This document shows positions 53,961 to 61,805 of a stretch of 64,000 nt of DNA, one piece after another. Location of the stretch: positions 186,001 to 250,000 of the forward strand of contig NZ_VRYZ01000007.1 in NCBI RefSeq assembly GCF_008064635.1, written 5' to 3'. A model generated the notes under the pieces. That model had not been told where the DNA came from and did not search any database. It saw nothing but the letters and a program-made list of their open reading frames with translations. A program made the position numbers and the translations under genes. Source of the stretch: Parahaliea aestuarii. GTDB lineage: Bacteria; Pseudomonadota; Gammaproteobacteria; Pseudomonadales; Halieaceae. Position 1 is the first letter of the stretch, and each line of letters starts with the position of its first letter.

Positions 53961-54461
53961 GTGAAGCAGTTCGATTATGTCAAGACCCGTCGCGAGGATG
54001 TGCGCCCCATACCCGAAAAGCAGGTGCCGCTGGTACGCTTCTTCCTGAAATGGGCCACCCGGGTCCAGGTGGCGGGCTTTCGCGCCAGCAAAGGTCGCAT
54101 CATGAACACCTTCCCTGGCGGTTATCCGGTCTGCGTGGTCACCACCCTGGGGGCCAAAAGCGGCAAACCGCGGCGCATTGCCCTGATCCACCTTCCCCTC
54201 GGCGAGGACAAACTGCTGGTGGCCTCCCAGGGCGGCATGCCCATCAACCCCGCCTGGTACTACAACGTCAAAGCCAACCCCGAGCTGCAGATCATGGTAG
54301 ACGGCGAAGAGCACACCTACGTGGCGCGCCAGGTAAGCGCCGGGGAAAAAGCCGAACTGTGGCCCCACCTCTGCTCCCTTTACCCCGACTTTGACGAATA
54401 CCAGGCGCGCACCGACCGGGACATTCCTGTGTTCCGCTGCAGCCGGACCGACGGCCACTGA
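53961..54461 (+). CDS. Nitroreductase-family deazaflavin-dependent oxidoreductase (Ddn-like)
   Basis: The 166-residue protein starts with GTG, with AGGA nine bases upstream. It has the split beta-barrel sequence of the Ddn/F420-dependent family, with [20 protein letters not shown] (about residues 57-76), [20 protein letters not shown] (about 89-108) and a conserved C-terminal [17 protein letters not shown]. Ddn-type proteins are best known in mycobacteria, where they use F420. Gammaproteobacteria generally lack F420, so the cofactor here may be FMN or haem, or the protein may have another role. Confidence 0.85.
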   Translation: MKQFDYVKTRREDVRPIPEKQVPLVRFFLKWATRVQVAGFRASKGRIMNTFPGGYPVCVVTTLGAKSGKPRRIALIHLPLGEDKLLVASQGGMPINPAWYYNVKANPELQIMVDGEEHTYVARQVSAGEKAELWPHLCSLYPDFDEYQARTDRDIPVFRCSRTDGH

Positions 54462-54539
54462 ACGGCGCAATTGCAAAGTGTGCAACCCTGACCTATCGTG
54501 CGCCGACCTTTACCTACGCCGAATACCTGTGAGGACAAC

Positions 54540-54929
54540 ATGCCCCGTATTCCCAGCCTCGCGGCACTGACTGCTTCCGCAATACTCTGCCTGGCAGCCG
54601 CCGGGAGCAATGCCGACGAGCGTTTCGATCACTTTCAGGGCGCCCCCGCCGCCTCCGTCGCCGAAGCGCTGAGCAACCTCGAGGTCTACAACGAATACCT
54701 TGAGTCCCTGCTGGACAAAGACACGCAACTCAGCGATGCCGACATGGGCAGGATTCACCAGCTCAGCTACACCCTCGAAAATGCCATCAATAAGCTGCAG
54801 GAAGAGCTCAACGGCATCGCCGCAAACCTGGAAGAGGTGCACCTGGGCTCCGAACAGTTGCAGCGGGAGCGAGTACTTGAAAACGGCCGCGACTACCTCA
54901 AGCGCAGCCGGACCGTGACCGGACGCTGA
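54540..54929 (+). CDS. Small periplasmic protein, DUF6746-like
   Basis: The 129-residue protein starts at 54540 with GAGGA upstream. It has a signal peptide ending SNA (about residue 22), then DERFDHFQGAPAASVAEAL and an all-helical mature part with IHQLSYTLENAINKLQEEL (about 80-98) and heptad-like Leu spacing. This plan matches a small helical family I recall as DUF6746, function unknown. A helical bundle or coiled-coil dimer in the periplasm is likely. It stands alone between the Ddn-like gene and the first c-di-GMP gene. Confidence 0.75.
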   Translation: MPRIPSLAALTASAILCLAAAGSNADERFDHFQGAPAASVAEALSNLEVYNEYLESLLDKDTQLSDADMGRIHQLSYTLENAINKLQEELNGIAANLEEVHLGSEQLQRERVLENGRDYLKRSRTVTGR

Positions 54930-55089
54930 TTGATGGGCCGGCACCAAATCGCAAATATTTCACAAACAAGCACTAGAATTAATTTCAGAACCTGCGTATA
55001 ACCCCATGTAATATAACGATTTAGCACGGGTCGACCAACGACCCATGATAGGGGCCGGAACAGGCCCGGACGACCATTCAGGGGCACAG

Positions 55090-56796
55090 GTGGAGCAGCA
55101 CACCGTTCTGATCATTTCCGAGAATCCGGCGGACAGCGCGGTGCTATCGGCTTGCCTGCGACGCGCCCTGCCCCGCCGCTTCGCCCTGGCCAGCAACGAC
55201 AATCTCGAGCGCCCCCTGGAAGCCCTGCTCAATCCCGACCTCGACGCGGTCATCCTGGCCGAGGGGCCGGAGTCCGAGTACCTGTTGCGACTGGCGCAAA
55301 AGCACTTTGTTCCCGCCCCCATTATTCTGCTACTGGATGAAGTCAACGAGCACACGGCCACCCGCCTGCGCGAGTTTGGCGCCCAGGACTACCTGCTGCG
55401 TGGTCAGCTACAGGACGCCCTGGTGCACCGGGTACTGGACTACAGCATTCAGCTGAAGCAGGCGCGCCTGACGATCGAACAACTCTCCAATCGCGACAGC
55501 CTCACCGGCGCGCTCAATCGCGCCGGTTTCAGAGCCCATCTGGAACGCGCAGCCGAACGCTCCAATCGCTATAACTTCACCACCGCCCTCCTCTATATCA
55601 ACATCGACCGCTTCGCCAACATCAACGACCACTACGGTGAAAGTAACGGCGATGCGCTGATCCAGGCCCTGGCCCGCCGTCTCGGCAATAAATTGCGAAA
55701 TACTGACAGCCTGGCCAGGCTCGGAGGCGATGAATTTGCGGTGGTGCTGGAAGATGTCGGCTCCGCTGCGGATGTCGAACTGATCGTGGGCAAAATGCTG
55801 AACTCGCTGTCAGCCCCGGTTCTGATCAATGACCAGCAGGTCTCTATCGACTGCAGTATCGGCGCCGCCCTGTTCCCCGAAGACGGCGCCGACGTCTCCG
55901 ACCTGATAGAGGCCGCCCGGAATGCCATGCAGCAGGCCAAATCGGTCCAGGGCAGCAAGTACATCCGCTTCAGCAGCCAGATACAGTTCGACGTAACTGG
56001 CAGCAACACCCTGGCGGCCGAACTGCGCACCGCGGTACGCAAGAACCAGTTCGAACTGCACTACCAGCCGCGAGTCGATCTGCACACCGGCCTGCTGGTA
56101 GGGCTTGAGGCGCTGCTGCGGTGGAATCATCCGCAGCGCGGCCTGATCTGCCCGGGCGAATTCATCAAGGAGTGCGAGGACATGGGGCTGATGCGAACCA
56201 TCGGCTACCAGGTAATCCAGCATGCCTGCCACGCCCTGAACTGGCTGCAGGACCAGGGTATGGAGCACGTTGATGTGGCGGTAAACGTGTCCTTTAGCCA
56301 GATCCAGGACGAGCGCTTCGTCGGCGTCGTCAAAGACATCCTGCAGCGCACCGATACCGACCCCAACAACCTGGAGTTCGAGCTGACCGAGAGCACCATC
56401 CTCAAGAGCCCCGGAGCTATCAAGGCGCGCATGGATGAGTTGCGGCTGCTTGGCATTTCCTTCTCGCTGGATGACTTTGGCACCGGCTTTTCCCAGCTCT
56501 CTCACCTCACAGAGCTCCCCATTTCCGCCCTGAAAATCGACAGCGCCTTTGTACGGGAGCTTCCCCACAACCCGCAACAGGTAGCGGTTAGCAGCATGAT
56601 CATCGAGATGGCGCAGCGCCTGGGCATGAAGGTGATCGCCGAGGGCGCCGAAACCTACGAACAGGTAAGCTTCCTGCGCGAACAGGCCTGCCACCAGGTA
56701 CAGGGCTTCTACTACAGCCCGGCCATTCCGTTGCAGCAATTGCCGCGCTTCGTTCAGGAACAGCGTTTCAAGCGTCGTGAACGTATTCCGTCCTGA
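55090..56796 (+). CDS. GGDEF-EAL protein with a degenerate receiver-like N-terminus
   Basis: The GTG at 55090, with AGGGG six bases upstream, is preferred to an ATG 45 bases earlier that has no ribosome site. The 568-residue protein has an N-terminal receiver-like domain (residues 5-115) lacking a clear phospho-Asp. A GGDEF domain follows with RLGGDEF at 211-217, then an EAL domain (GLEALLRW at 338-345, ELTESTIL, DDFGTGFSQLS). Both active sites look intact, so cyclase and phosphodiesterase activity are both possible. It lies just above a second GGDEF-EAL gene. Confidence 0.9.
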   Translation: MEQHTVLIISENPADSAVLSACLRRALPRRFALASNDNLERPLEALLNPDLDAVILAEGPESEYLLRLAQKHFVPAPIILLLDEVNEHTATRLREFGAQDYLLRGQLQDALVHRVLDYSIQLKQARLTIEQLSNRDSLTGALNRAGFRAHLERAAERSNRYNFTTALLYINIDRFANINDHYGESNGDALIQALARRLGNKLRNTDSLARLGGDEFAVVLEDVGSAADVELIVGKMLNSLSAPVLINDQQVSIDCSIGAALFPEDGADVSDLIEAARNAMQQAKSVQGSKYIRFSSQIQFDVTGSNTLAAELRTAVRKNQFELHYQPRVDLHTGLLVGLEALLRWNHPQRGLICPGEFIKECEDMGLMRTIGYQVIQHACHALNWLQDQGMEHVDVAVNVSFSQIQDERFVGVVKDILQRTDTDPNNLEFELTESTILKSPGAIKARMDELRLLGISFSLDDFGTGFSQLSHLTELPISALKIDSAFVRELPHNPQQVAVSSMIIEMAQRLGMKVIAEGAETYEQVSFLREQACHQVQGFYYSPAIPLQQLPRFVQEQRFKRRERIPS

Positions 56797-56805
56797 GCAG
56801 GGCGT

Positions 56806-56836
56806 CACTATCGCTGGGTTTAAACCCGCGGTAGTG
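56806..56836. promoter_or_regulatory. Extended palindrome between the two c-di-GMP genes
   Basis: GGGTTTAAACCC (56816-56827) is a perfect 12-bp palindrome. It is extended by CGC/GCG and CACTA/TAGTG arms (56806-56810/56832-56836) with one bulge and one mismatch. It sits 10 bases below one gene's stop and about 40 above the next start. It could be an operator or a weak terminator without a T-run. Confidence 0.4.
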
Positions 56837-56877
56837 GTAGCCTAGCGGCGAAGCGAAAAGGCCCGGCCTCAGCACTC

Positions 56878-58683
56878 ATGTCTTCCAGCACTCCCTCCAG
56901 GCTCCGCGCAAAAGTCCTTGTCAGCGACGACGACATCAACGTGCGTCTGCTCACCCGACAGTGCCTCGAGGCCGAAGGCATGACTGTGGTCGAGGCGAGT
57001 AACGGCCCGGAAACCATTGACGTTTTTGTGCGCGAGCGCCCGGACCTCGTTTTCCTGGATGTTGAAATGCCCGGCATGAGCGGGCTCGAAGTCTGCAAGC
57101 GCATTCGCCAGATGCCCCAGGGCGAATCCATACCGATCATGATCGTGACCGGCTCCGACGACCGCCAGTCCATCGACCAGGGCTTCGAGGCCGGCGCCAC
57201 CCAGTACAAGACCAAGCCGGTGAACTGGTCGCTGCTGGGCCGTGACGTGCAGTACATGCTGAGAGCCAGCAACGCCTTCAACGCCCTGAAGCGACAGGAA
57301 GACCGCCTGCGCTACCTCGCGTATTACGATCCCCTTACCAGCCTGCCCAACCGACGCAGTTTCAACGAGCAACTCAACCGTATTCTCAAACGCAGCCAGC
57401 GCCGCGGCTCCAATGCAGCGCTTATGTTTATCGACCTCGATCACTTCAAGCGTATCAACGACTCCATCGGTCACGGGCGTGGCGATCGCCTGCTGGTGGA
57501 GATTGCCAAACGCCTGAGCAGTGAATTGCGTGAAGACGACGCCATCAACTACCTGGCAGACGACCCAAACGGCGAGCCCGTGGATGCCAGCACCGAAATC
57601 GCACGACTGGGTGGTGACGAGTTCACCGTAGTGCTGTCGGATGTGCCGAACTCCATCCACGTGGAAAACGTGGCGAAGCGGATACTGCGCAGCCTGTCGG
57701 AACCGATTGCCCTGCAATCACACAACCCGGTGGTGACCCCGAGTATCGGCATAGCCCTCTACCCACAGGATGGCACCAATCCCGATAGCCTGGTGCGCAA
57801 TGCAGACACCGCCATGTACGCCGCCAAGGCCGAAGGGCGCGCCTGCTACCGCTTTTACAATGAGGACATGAACGCCAAGGCGGTAGAGCAACTCAAGATG
57901 GAAGAAGAGTTGCGGCATGCCATGGGCAATCAGGAACTGGAGTTGCGCTACCAGCCGCAGATATCCTCCAACAGCGGCGCCGTGGTCGGACTCGAAGCAC
58001 TGGTGCGCTGGAAGCACCCCGTGCGAGGCATGGTGCCGCCCAATGAATTCATTCCGGTGGCAGAGCGCACAGGATTGATCATTGAACTTGGAGAGTGGGT
58101 ACTGGAAGAAGTAGCCCGGCATTGCGCCTACTGGGATACCCTGAGCCTTCCGGACTTCCGGGTCAGCGTAAATATCTCCTCTATCCAGTTTAACCAGCGC
58201 GACCTGGCTAGCCGGGTGTCCCATATTCTCGCCGAGTCCGGCCTGCGCGCCTCACGGCTGGAATTGGAGCTGACCGAAAGCGCGATCATGACCGACGCCC
58301 CCACCAACATCGCCAGGCTACGTGAACTGAAAGCACTGGGACTGGCACTGGCGGTGGACGACTTCGGCACAGGCTACTCATCACTGAGCTATCTCAAGCG
58401 CTTCCCTATCGATACGCTGAAAATTGACCAGAGTTTCATCACCGATCTCGACAGCGCGGACGGTGCAGCTATCGTCGATGCCATTCTCGCGCTTTCCAGC
58501 TCGCTCAAGCTGCAGGTCATTGCTGAAGGTATCGAAACAGAAGAGCAACTTGGCTATCTACTGAAACGCGAATGCCATTTGTTGCAGGGCTACTACTTTT
58601 CCCGCCCGATATACCCGGAAGATGTTCCTACCTTGCTAAAGCAGGACTTCGGCCCGGTCCTCAAGCGACTCGCCAGCGCCTAG
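56878..58683 (+). CDS. Response regulator with GGDEF and EAL domains
   Basis: The 601-residue protein has a canonical receiver: acidic triad at Asp17-19, phospho-Asp61 in FLDVEMPG, and the Lys113 region YKTKP. GGDEF (ARLGGDEF at 242-249) and EAL (GLEALVRWKHP, with ELTESAIM and DDFGTGYSSLS) follow. Compared with its neighbour, it has an insert of about 15 residues before the GGDEF loop (LADDPNGEPVDASTE). It should raise or lower c-di-GMP when phosphorylated by an unknown kinase. The protease gene begins 14 bases after its stop, so they share a transcript. Confidence 0.93.
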   Translation: MSSSTPSRLRAKVLVSDDDINVRLLTRQCLEAEGMTVVEASNGPETIDVFVRERPDLVFLDVEMPGMSGLEVCKRIRQMPQGESIPIMIVTGSDDRQSIDQGFEAGATQYKTKPVNWSLLGRDVQYMLRASNAFNALKRQEDRLRYLAYYDPLTSLPNRRSFNEQLNRILKRSQRRGSNAALMFIDLDHFKRINDSIGHGRGDRLLVEIAKRLSSELREDDAINYLADDPNGEPVDASTEIARLGGDEFTVVLSDVPNSIHVENVAKRILRSLSEPIALQSHNPVVTPSIGIALYPQDGTNPDSLVRNADTAMYAAKAEGRACYRFYNEDMNAKAVEQLKMEEELRHAMGNQELELRYQPQISSNSGAVVGLEALVRWKHPVRGMVPPNEFIPVAERTGLIIELGEWVLEEVARHCAYWDTLSLPDFRVSVNISSIQFNQRDLASRVSHILAESGLRASRLELELTESAIMTDAPTNIARLRELKALGLALAVDDFGTGYSSLSYLKRFPIDTLKIDQSFITDLDSADGAAIVDAILALSSSLKLQVIAEGIETEEQLGYLLKRECHLLQGYYFSRPIYPEDVPTLLKQDFGPVLKRLASA

Positions 58684-58697
58684 CCACGACCCGGACG

Positions 58698-60668
58698 ATG
58701 CCACGCCTGCTTCACAGCCTCGCCTTTTCGGCTCTGGCACTTTGTGCGCTTCCTGCTTGGGCACAAACGGAACCCGAACTGATACGCGTAATGCTGCAGG
58801 GAGACTCTGCCAGCCAGCTCGGCACCCTGGTCAAACAACGCGGCGGCATCGTTACCCACAACCTGCACATTATCAATGCCGTCGGTGCTATGGTCAGCCG
58901 CGAGCAACTGGATGGCATATTGCAATCCCCACTTGTATCGCGCCACATCGACGATTTGTCGCTTACACCCGACGAAGAACCGCCCGAGCAGTGCAACGTA
59001 GGCGGCGCGCTGGAACTGGAGATCAGCCCTGCCGCGCTGCGCTGGCAGCTGTATAACAAGGGCGTCGACAGTATCAGGCTGAGCCGGCTGTCACTGGCCT
59101 TGCCAGAGCAGATGGGCGAACTGCAGGATGTGTACTACAACGGCGAAGCGCTGACTTACAGCAGCCGTGCGTCCGCCGATGGCAGCATTGAGTTGACCCT
59201 GACAGCTGCGGCGCAGGAACTCCCCCCCGGCGCCAGCGCATTGCTGGCACTACGCTTTGTCAACGACGCCGGCGATGAAGTGGCCATTAAGCAGCGGGAC
59301 ATCGGCATCACCGCGCAGTTTGTCGAGGGTTGCAACACCGAGCTGATCCCAGGCTATGAAAGCTACGGCAGCGATACCTATTACCCCGCCGTTGCCGGCG
59401 CTGCAGCCCTGCACCAGCTGGGAATTACAGGGCGCGGCATCACGGTTGCGGTGCTCGACTCGGGACTGTGGGAGCACCCATCGCTGAGTCACGATACGCG
59501 CGGACGCTACCGGGTGAAAGGCCGCTACGACGCCATCGCCGATCGCGCCGGCCAGGAAGTATTTGACGAAAGCGGCCACGGCACCCACATGACCAGCGTG
59601 CTGGCGCACAGCAGCCCCGTTCTACAGGAAGGCCAGCAAAACGGTAGCTTCATGGGTATAGCACCGGATGCCGATATCGTCGCTGTCAAAGCTTTCAACC
59701 GCTCGGGCCAGGGCGACTTTCTGGATATCGTCCGTGGCATCCAGTGGATCGTCGACCATCGGGAAGCGCTCGACATCAGGGTCCTGAACCTCTCCTTTGC
59801 GGCACGTCCGCGCTGGCCCTACTGGCTTGACCCCATCAACCAGGCGGTGATGCGGGCCTGGCAAGCCGGCATTACCGTAGTTGCTGCCGCCGGTAACGAG
59901 GGGCCGGAGTCGATGACCATCGGCTCCCCGGGCAATCTGCCCTACATTATCACTGTGGGCGCCACCACCGACTCCTGGACACCCGACGACCGCAACGATG
60001 ACTACATCCCTGACTTTTCATCCCGGGGCCCGACCCCAAGCGCACATATCAAGCCGGATGTACTGGCACCCGGCGGCCACATTGCAGGCATAACCCGCCC
60101 CGGCTCAACCCTGACGCAGGAGCACCCCGACTACCTGTTGAGCAACGGGGAATTTGTAATGACCGGCACATCCCAGGCCAGTGCCCTGGTCAGCGGCATC
60201 GCGGCCCTGCTATTGCAGCTGGAGCCAGACCTCAGCCCGGACGACATCAAGTGCAAACTGACTTCCAGCGCGGAACCCGCCATCAACCGGGATGGCCGCC
60301 TTGCCTACAGCCCCTTTCAGCAGGGCTATGGTTCGGTCAACGCCAGCCGGGCTGTGACCCTGGGCAAGCTGGGGTGTGGCAATAGCGGGCTGGATCTGGC
60401 TCTCGATATCGACAACCAACAACATTACGAGGGCCCGGCCATTGTCAGTGAAGGCGGCTCCGCCACGCTCCCGGGGCTGGACGAAATGTATAGCGGTGAA
60501 GCCAGCGAAAAGGGTATGAGTGACAACCGCCGCTGGGGTGTGAAAGCCCATATCGAGCGCACCAACGCAGCCCCCATCAAGGTCTCTCCAATCGACTGGC
60601 AAACCCTTTACCAGGAGGAAAGAGACGCCATCCAGCGGCTGGCCGAGCCCGCCTCGAACGGCAAATAG
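58698..60668 (+). CDS. Secreted subtilisin-like (S8) serine protease
   Basis: The start at 58698 gives 656 residues with a signal peptide ending AWA (residue 22). An inhibitor-like N-terminal region and an unassigned beta-rich domain (about 100-215) come first. The S8 catalytic domain has Asp254 (VAVLDSG), His294 (SGHGTHMTS), the oxyanion Asn400 (AAAGNEG) and Ser492 (TGTSQAS). After the catalytic domain a tail of about 115 residues remains without known motifs. It is exported and probably cleaves surface or extracellular proteins. It directly follows a c-di-GMP response regulator, suggesting coordinated control of surface shedding, by inference. Confidence 0.92.
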   Translation: MPRLLHSLAFSALALCALPAWAQTEPELIRVMLQGDSASQLGTLVKQRGGIVTHNLHIINAVGAMVSREQLDGILQSPLVSRHIDDLSLTPDEEPPEQCNVGGALELEISPAALRWQLYNKGVDSIRLSRLSLALPEQMGELQDVYYNGEALTYSSRASADGSIELTLTAAAQELPPGASALLALRFVNDAGDEVAIKQRDIGITAQFVEGCNTELIPGYESYGSDTYYPAVAGAAALHQLGITGRGITVAVLDSGLWEHPSLSHDTRGRYRVKGRYDAIADRAGQEVFDESGHGTHMTSVLAHSSPVLQEGQQNGSFMGIAPDADIVAVKAFNRSGQGDFLDIVRGIQWIVDHREALDIRVLNLSFAARPRWPYWLDPINQAVMRAWQAGITVVAAAGNEGPESMTIGSPGNLPYIITVGATTDSWTPDDRNDDYIPDFSSRGPTPSAHIKPDVLAPGGHIAGITRPGSTLTQEHPDYLLSNGEFVMTGTSQASALVSGIAALLLQLEPDLSPDDIKCKLTSSAEPAINRDGRLAYSPFQQGYGSVNASRAVTLGKLGCGNSGLDLALDIDNQQHYEGPAIVSEGGSATLPGLDEMYSGEASEKGMSDNRRWGVKAHIERTNAAPIKVSPIDWQTLYQEERDAIQRLAEPASNGK

Positions 60669-60823
60669 CTCACTTCAGCTTCAAAAAGTAACTACTTTGC
60701 AAAACACTGCCCGGCAATGCTTTATCCTTTTTTTTCAATAACTTAGCAATAAAACCCGCTCTATCTCCCCCCCGACACCAAATTCAGGCCGGCTGACTAC
60801 CCCAAAATGGGCATATACCTCCC
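60669..60823. other. Gene-free stretch below the protease gene
   Basis: AT-richer than the DNA before it. A run of eight T at about 60729-60736 follows a weak TTGC...GCAA stem and might end the protease transcript. No gene is seen. The whole gap to the next start codon is 313 bases, the rest being a promoter and a structured leader. Confidence 0.4.
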
Positions 60824-60852
60824 TTCATCGCCACAGCCCCTATCCGTATAAC
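60824..60852 (+). promoter_or_regulatory. Probable promoter of the repeat-protein gene
   Basis: TTCATC (60824-60829, three of six) and TATAAC (60847-60852, five of six) are 17 nt apart. Transcription would start near 60859, just before the first leader hairpin. Confidence 0.4.
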
Positions 60853-60864
60853 AAAGTCAAACAC

Positions 60865-60936
60865 CACAGCAAAAGGCTGTGAACCGCATCTCAGGGACGG
60901 ATGCGAAGTCGGGACACAGGTCACAAATTGGCCTGT
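60865..60936 (+). promoter_or_regulatory. Structured leader RNA with three hairpins
   Basis: Three hairpins follow each other. The first is CACAGC/GCTGTG (60865-60870/60876-60881, loop AAAAG). The second is CGCATC/GATGCG (60885-60890/60900-60905, loop of nine). The third has 7 bp (60916-60922/60930-60936). The linkers contain GGGACG, GCGAAG and CGGGAC. The structure ends about 45 bases before the repeat-protein ATG. A riboswitch or other cis-acting RNA is likely. The class is not recognised. Confidence 0.5.
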
Positions 60937-60981
60937 CAGGATTGTTTAGAAAGACAACTCAATTTTTGGTGGGGCGGCAAG

Positions 60982-61644
60982 ATGAAAACTTCCTTTCTGG
61001 TGAAATCTGGGCAAATGATTGTTGGCGCAGCGCTTTGTGCCACATCTCTTCAGGCGCTGTCTGCAGGCCCTTCCTCAGACAATGAAAGCAACTACGGAGC
61101 TGCCACTTCGCAGGTTCATCAAGTTACCCACAGCTTGGCAACCAACGCCACCTACACTTCTAACGCAGGTTACAAGTGGGGAAGAAGCACCGAAGCAAAG
61201 ACCCCCGCAGCCCACTGGGCGAGACAAGCTGCTTCCCAGGGAGAAAGCTACAAGTGGGGCCAAAACAGCGAGGCGAAGCAGCTTGGGTTCTCCAATACTG
61301 AATCAACTGCCTATTCATGGGGCACTGAAAGCTTTGCCGACCAAAGTGGCTACAAATGGAGCATTCGCTCATCTGCCGACCAAGCTGGATACAAATGGAG
61401 CATCCGCTCATACGCCGACCAAGCCGGGTATAAGTGGAGTATCCGCTCATCCGCCGACCAAGCTGGCTACAAGTGGAGCATCCGCTCCTTCGCTGACCAA
61501 GCTGGATACAAATGGAGCATCCGCTCATATGCTGACCAAGCCGGGTACAAGTGGAGCATCCGCTCCTTCGCTGACCAAGCTGGCTACAAATGGAGCATCC
61601 GTACATCTGCCGACCAAGCTGGGTACAAGTGGAGTATTCGCTAA
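60982..61644 (+). CDS. Secreted protein ending in eight exact 13-residue repeats
   Basis: The start at 60982 (GGGG-rich site upstream) gives 220 residues with a signal peptide cleaved after LSA (about residue 28). The middle (residues 60-116) holds three loose copies of the motif (AGYKWGRSTEAK, ESYKWGQNSEAK, AYSWGTESFAD). Residues 117-220 are eight tandem copies of SxADQAGYKWSIR, 13 residues each, ending exactly at the stop codon. Only position 2 (F, Y or S) varies, plus one Ser/Ala change and one Thr start. Each unit carries Tyr, Trp, Lys, Arg and Asp, so stacked strands or a fibre are plausible. I do not recognise the family. Confidence 0.88.
   Translation: MKTSFLVKSGQMIVGAALCATSLQALSAGPSSDNESNYGAATSQVHQVTHSLATNATYTSNAGYKWGRSTEAKTPAAHWARQAASQGESYKWGQNSEAKQLGFSNTESTAYSWGTESFADQSGYKWSIRSSADQAGYKWSIRSYADQAGYKWSIRSSADQAGYKWSIRSFADQAGYKWSIRSYADQAGYKWSIRSFADQAGYKWSIRTSADQAGYKWSIR
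61330..61641 (+). repeat. Eight tandem 39-bp coding repeats
   Basis: The unit is 39 bp and in frame, encoding 13 residues, eight copies without spacers. Differences between copies are mostly silent third-base changes, so selection appears to hold the protein sequence. The array ends at the stop codon. Confidence 0.95.
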
Positions 61645-61680
61645 CAGCGGCGCCTTATACCTAACTAAAAATCAACTAGA

Positions 61681-61706
61681 GCCCGTCAATATTGACGGGC
61701 TTTTTT
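61681..61706 (+). terminator. Rho-independent terminator of the repeat-protein gene
   Basis: A perfect 20-bp palindrome (61681-61700) forms an 8-bp stem around a short loop and is followed directly by six T. It lies 36 bases below the stop codon. Confidence 0.92.
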
Positions 61707-61763
61707 GTTTCACATCCCCCTGCAAGCCACATAACATCAAGTAGTCTCGATAACCCCAATCTA

Positions 61764-61787
61764 TTAGACTCCAGATCTCAGGTCTAA
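61764..61787. promoter_or_regulatory. 24-bp dyad upstream of the propeller sensor
   Basis: TTAGAC (61764-61769) and GTCTAA (61782-61787) are exact complements, and the centre AGATCT (61773-61778) is also palindromic. The dyad ends 18 bases above the start codon, so it could be an operator or a translation-blocking hairpin. Confidence 0.4.
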
Positions 61788-61805
61788 TGTTTTGGAATGC
61801 AGAAT

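Noticed and set aside
60865-60936. c-di-GMP-I (GEMM) riboswitch label for the leader
   Set aside because: Some sequence bits resemble the class, but the order of stems does not fit. Kept as an unclassified structured leader.
61160-61606. Cys-rich repetitive open frame opposite the 13-residue repeats
   Set aside because: It arises only because a 39-bp repeat is open in several frames. It has no ribosome site, and silent changes follow the plus-strand frame.
61330-61641. Possible CRISPR array
   Set aside because: The repeats are directly tandem with no unique spacers and stay in frame with a signal-peptide protein.
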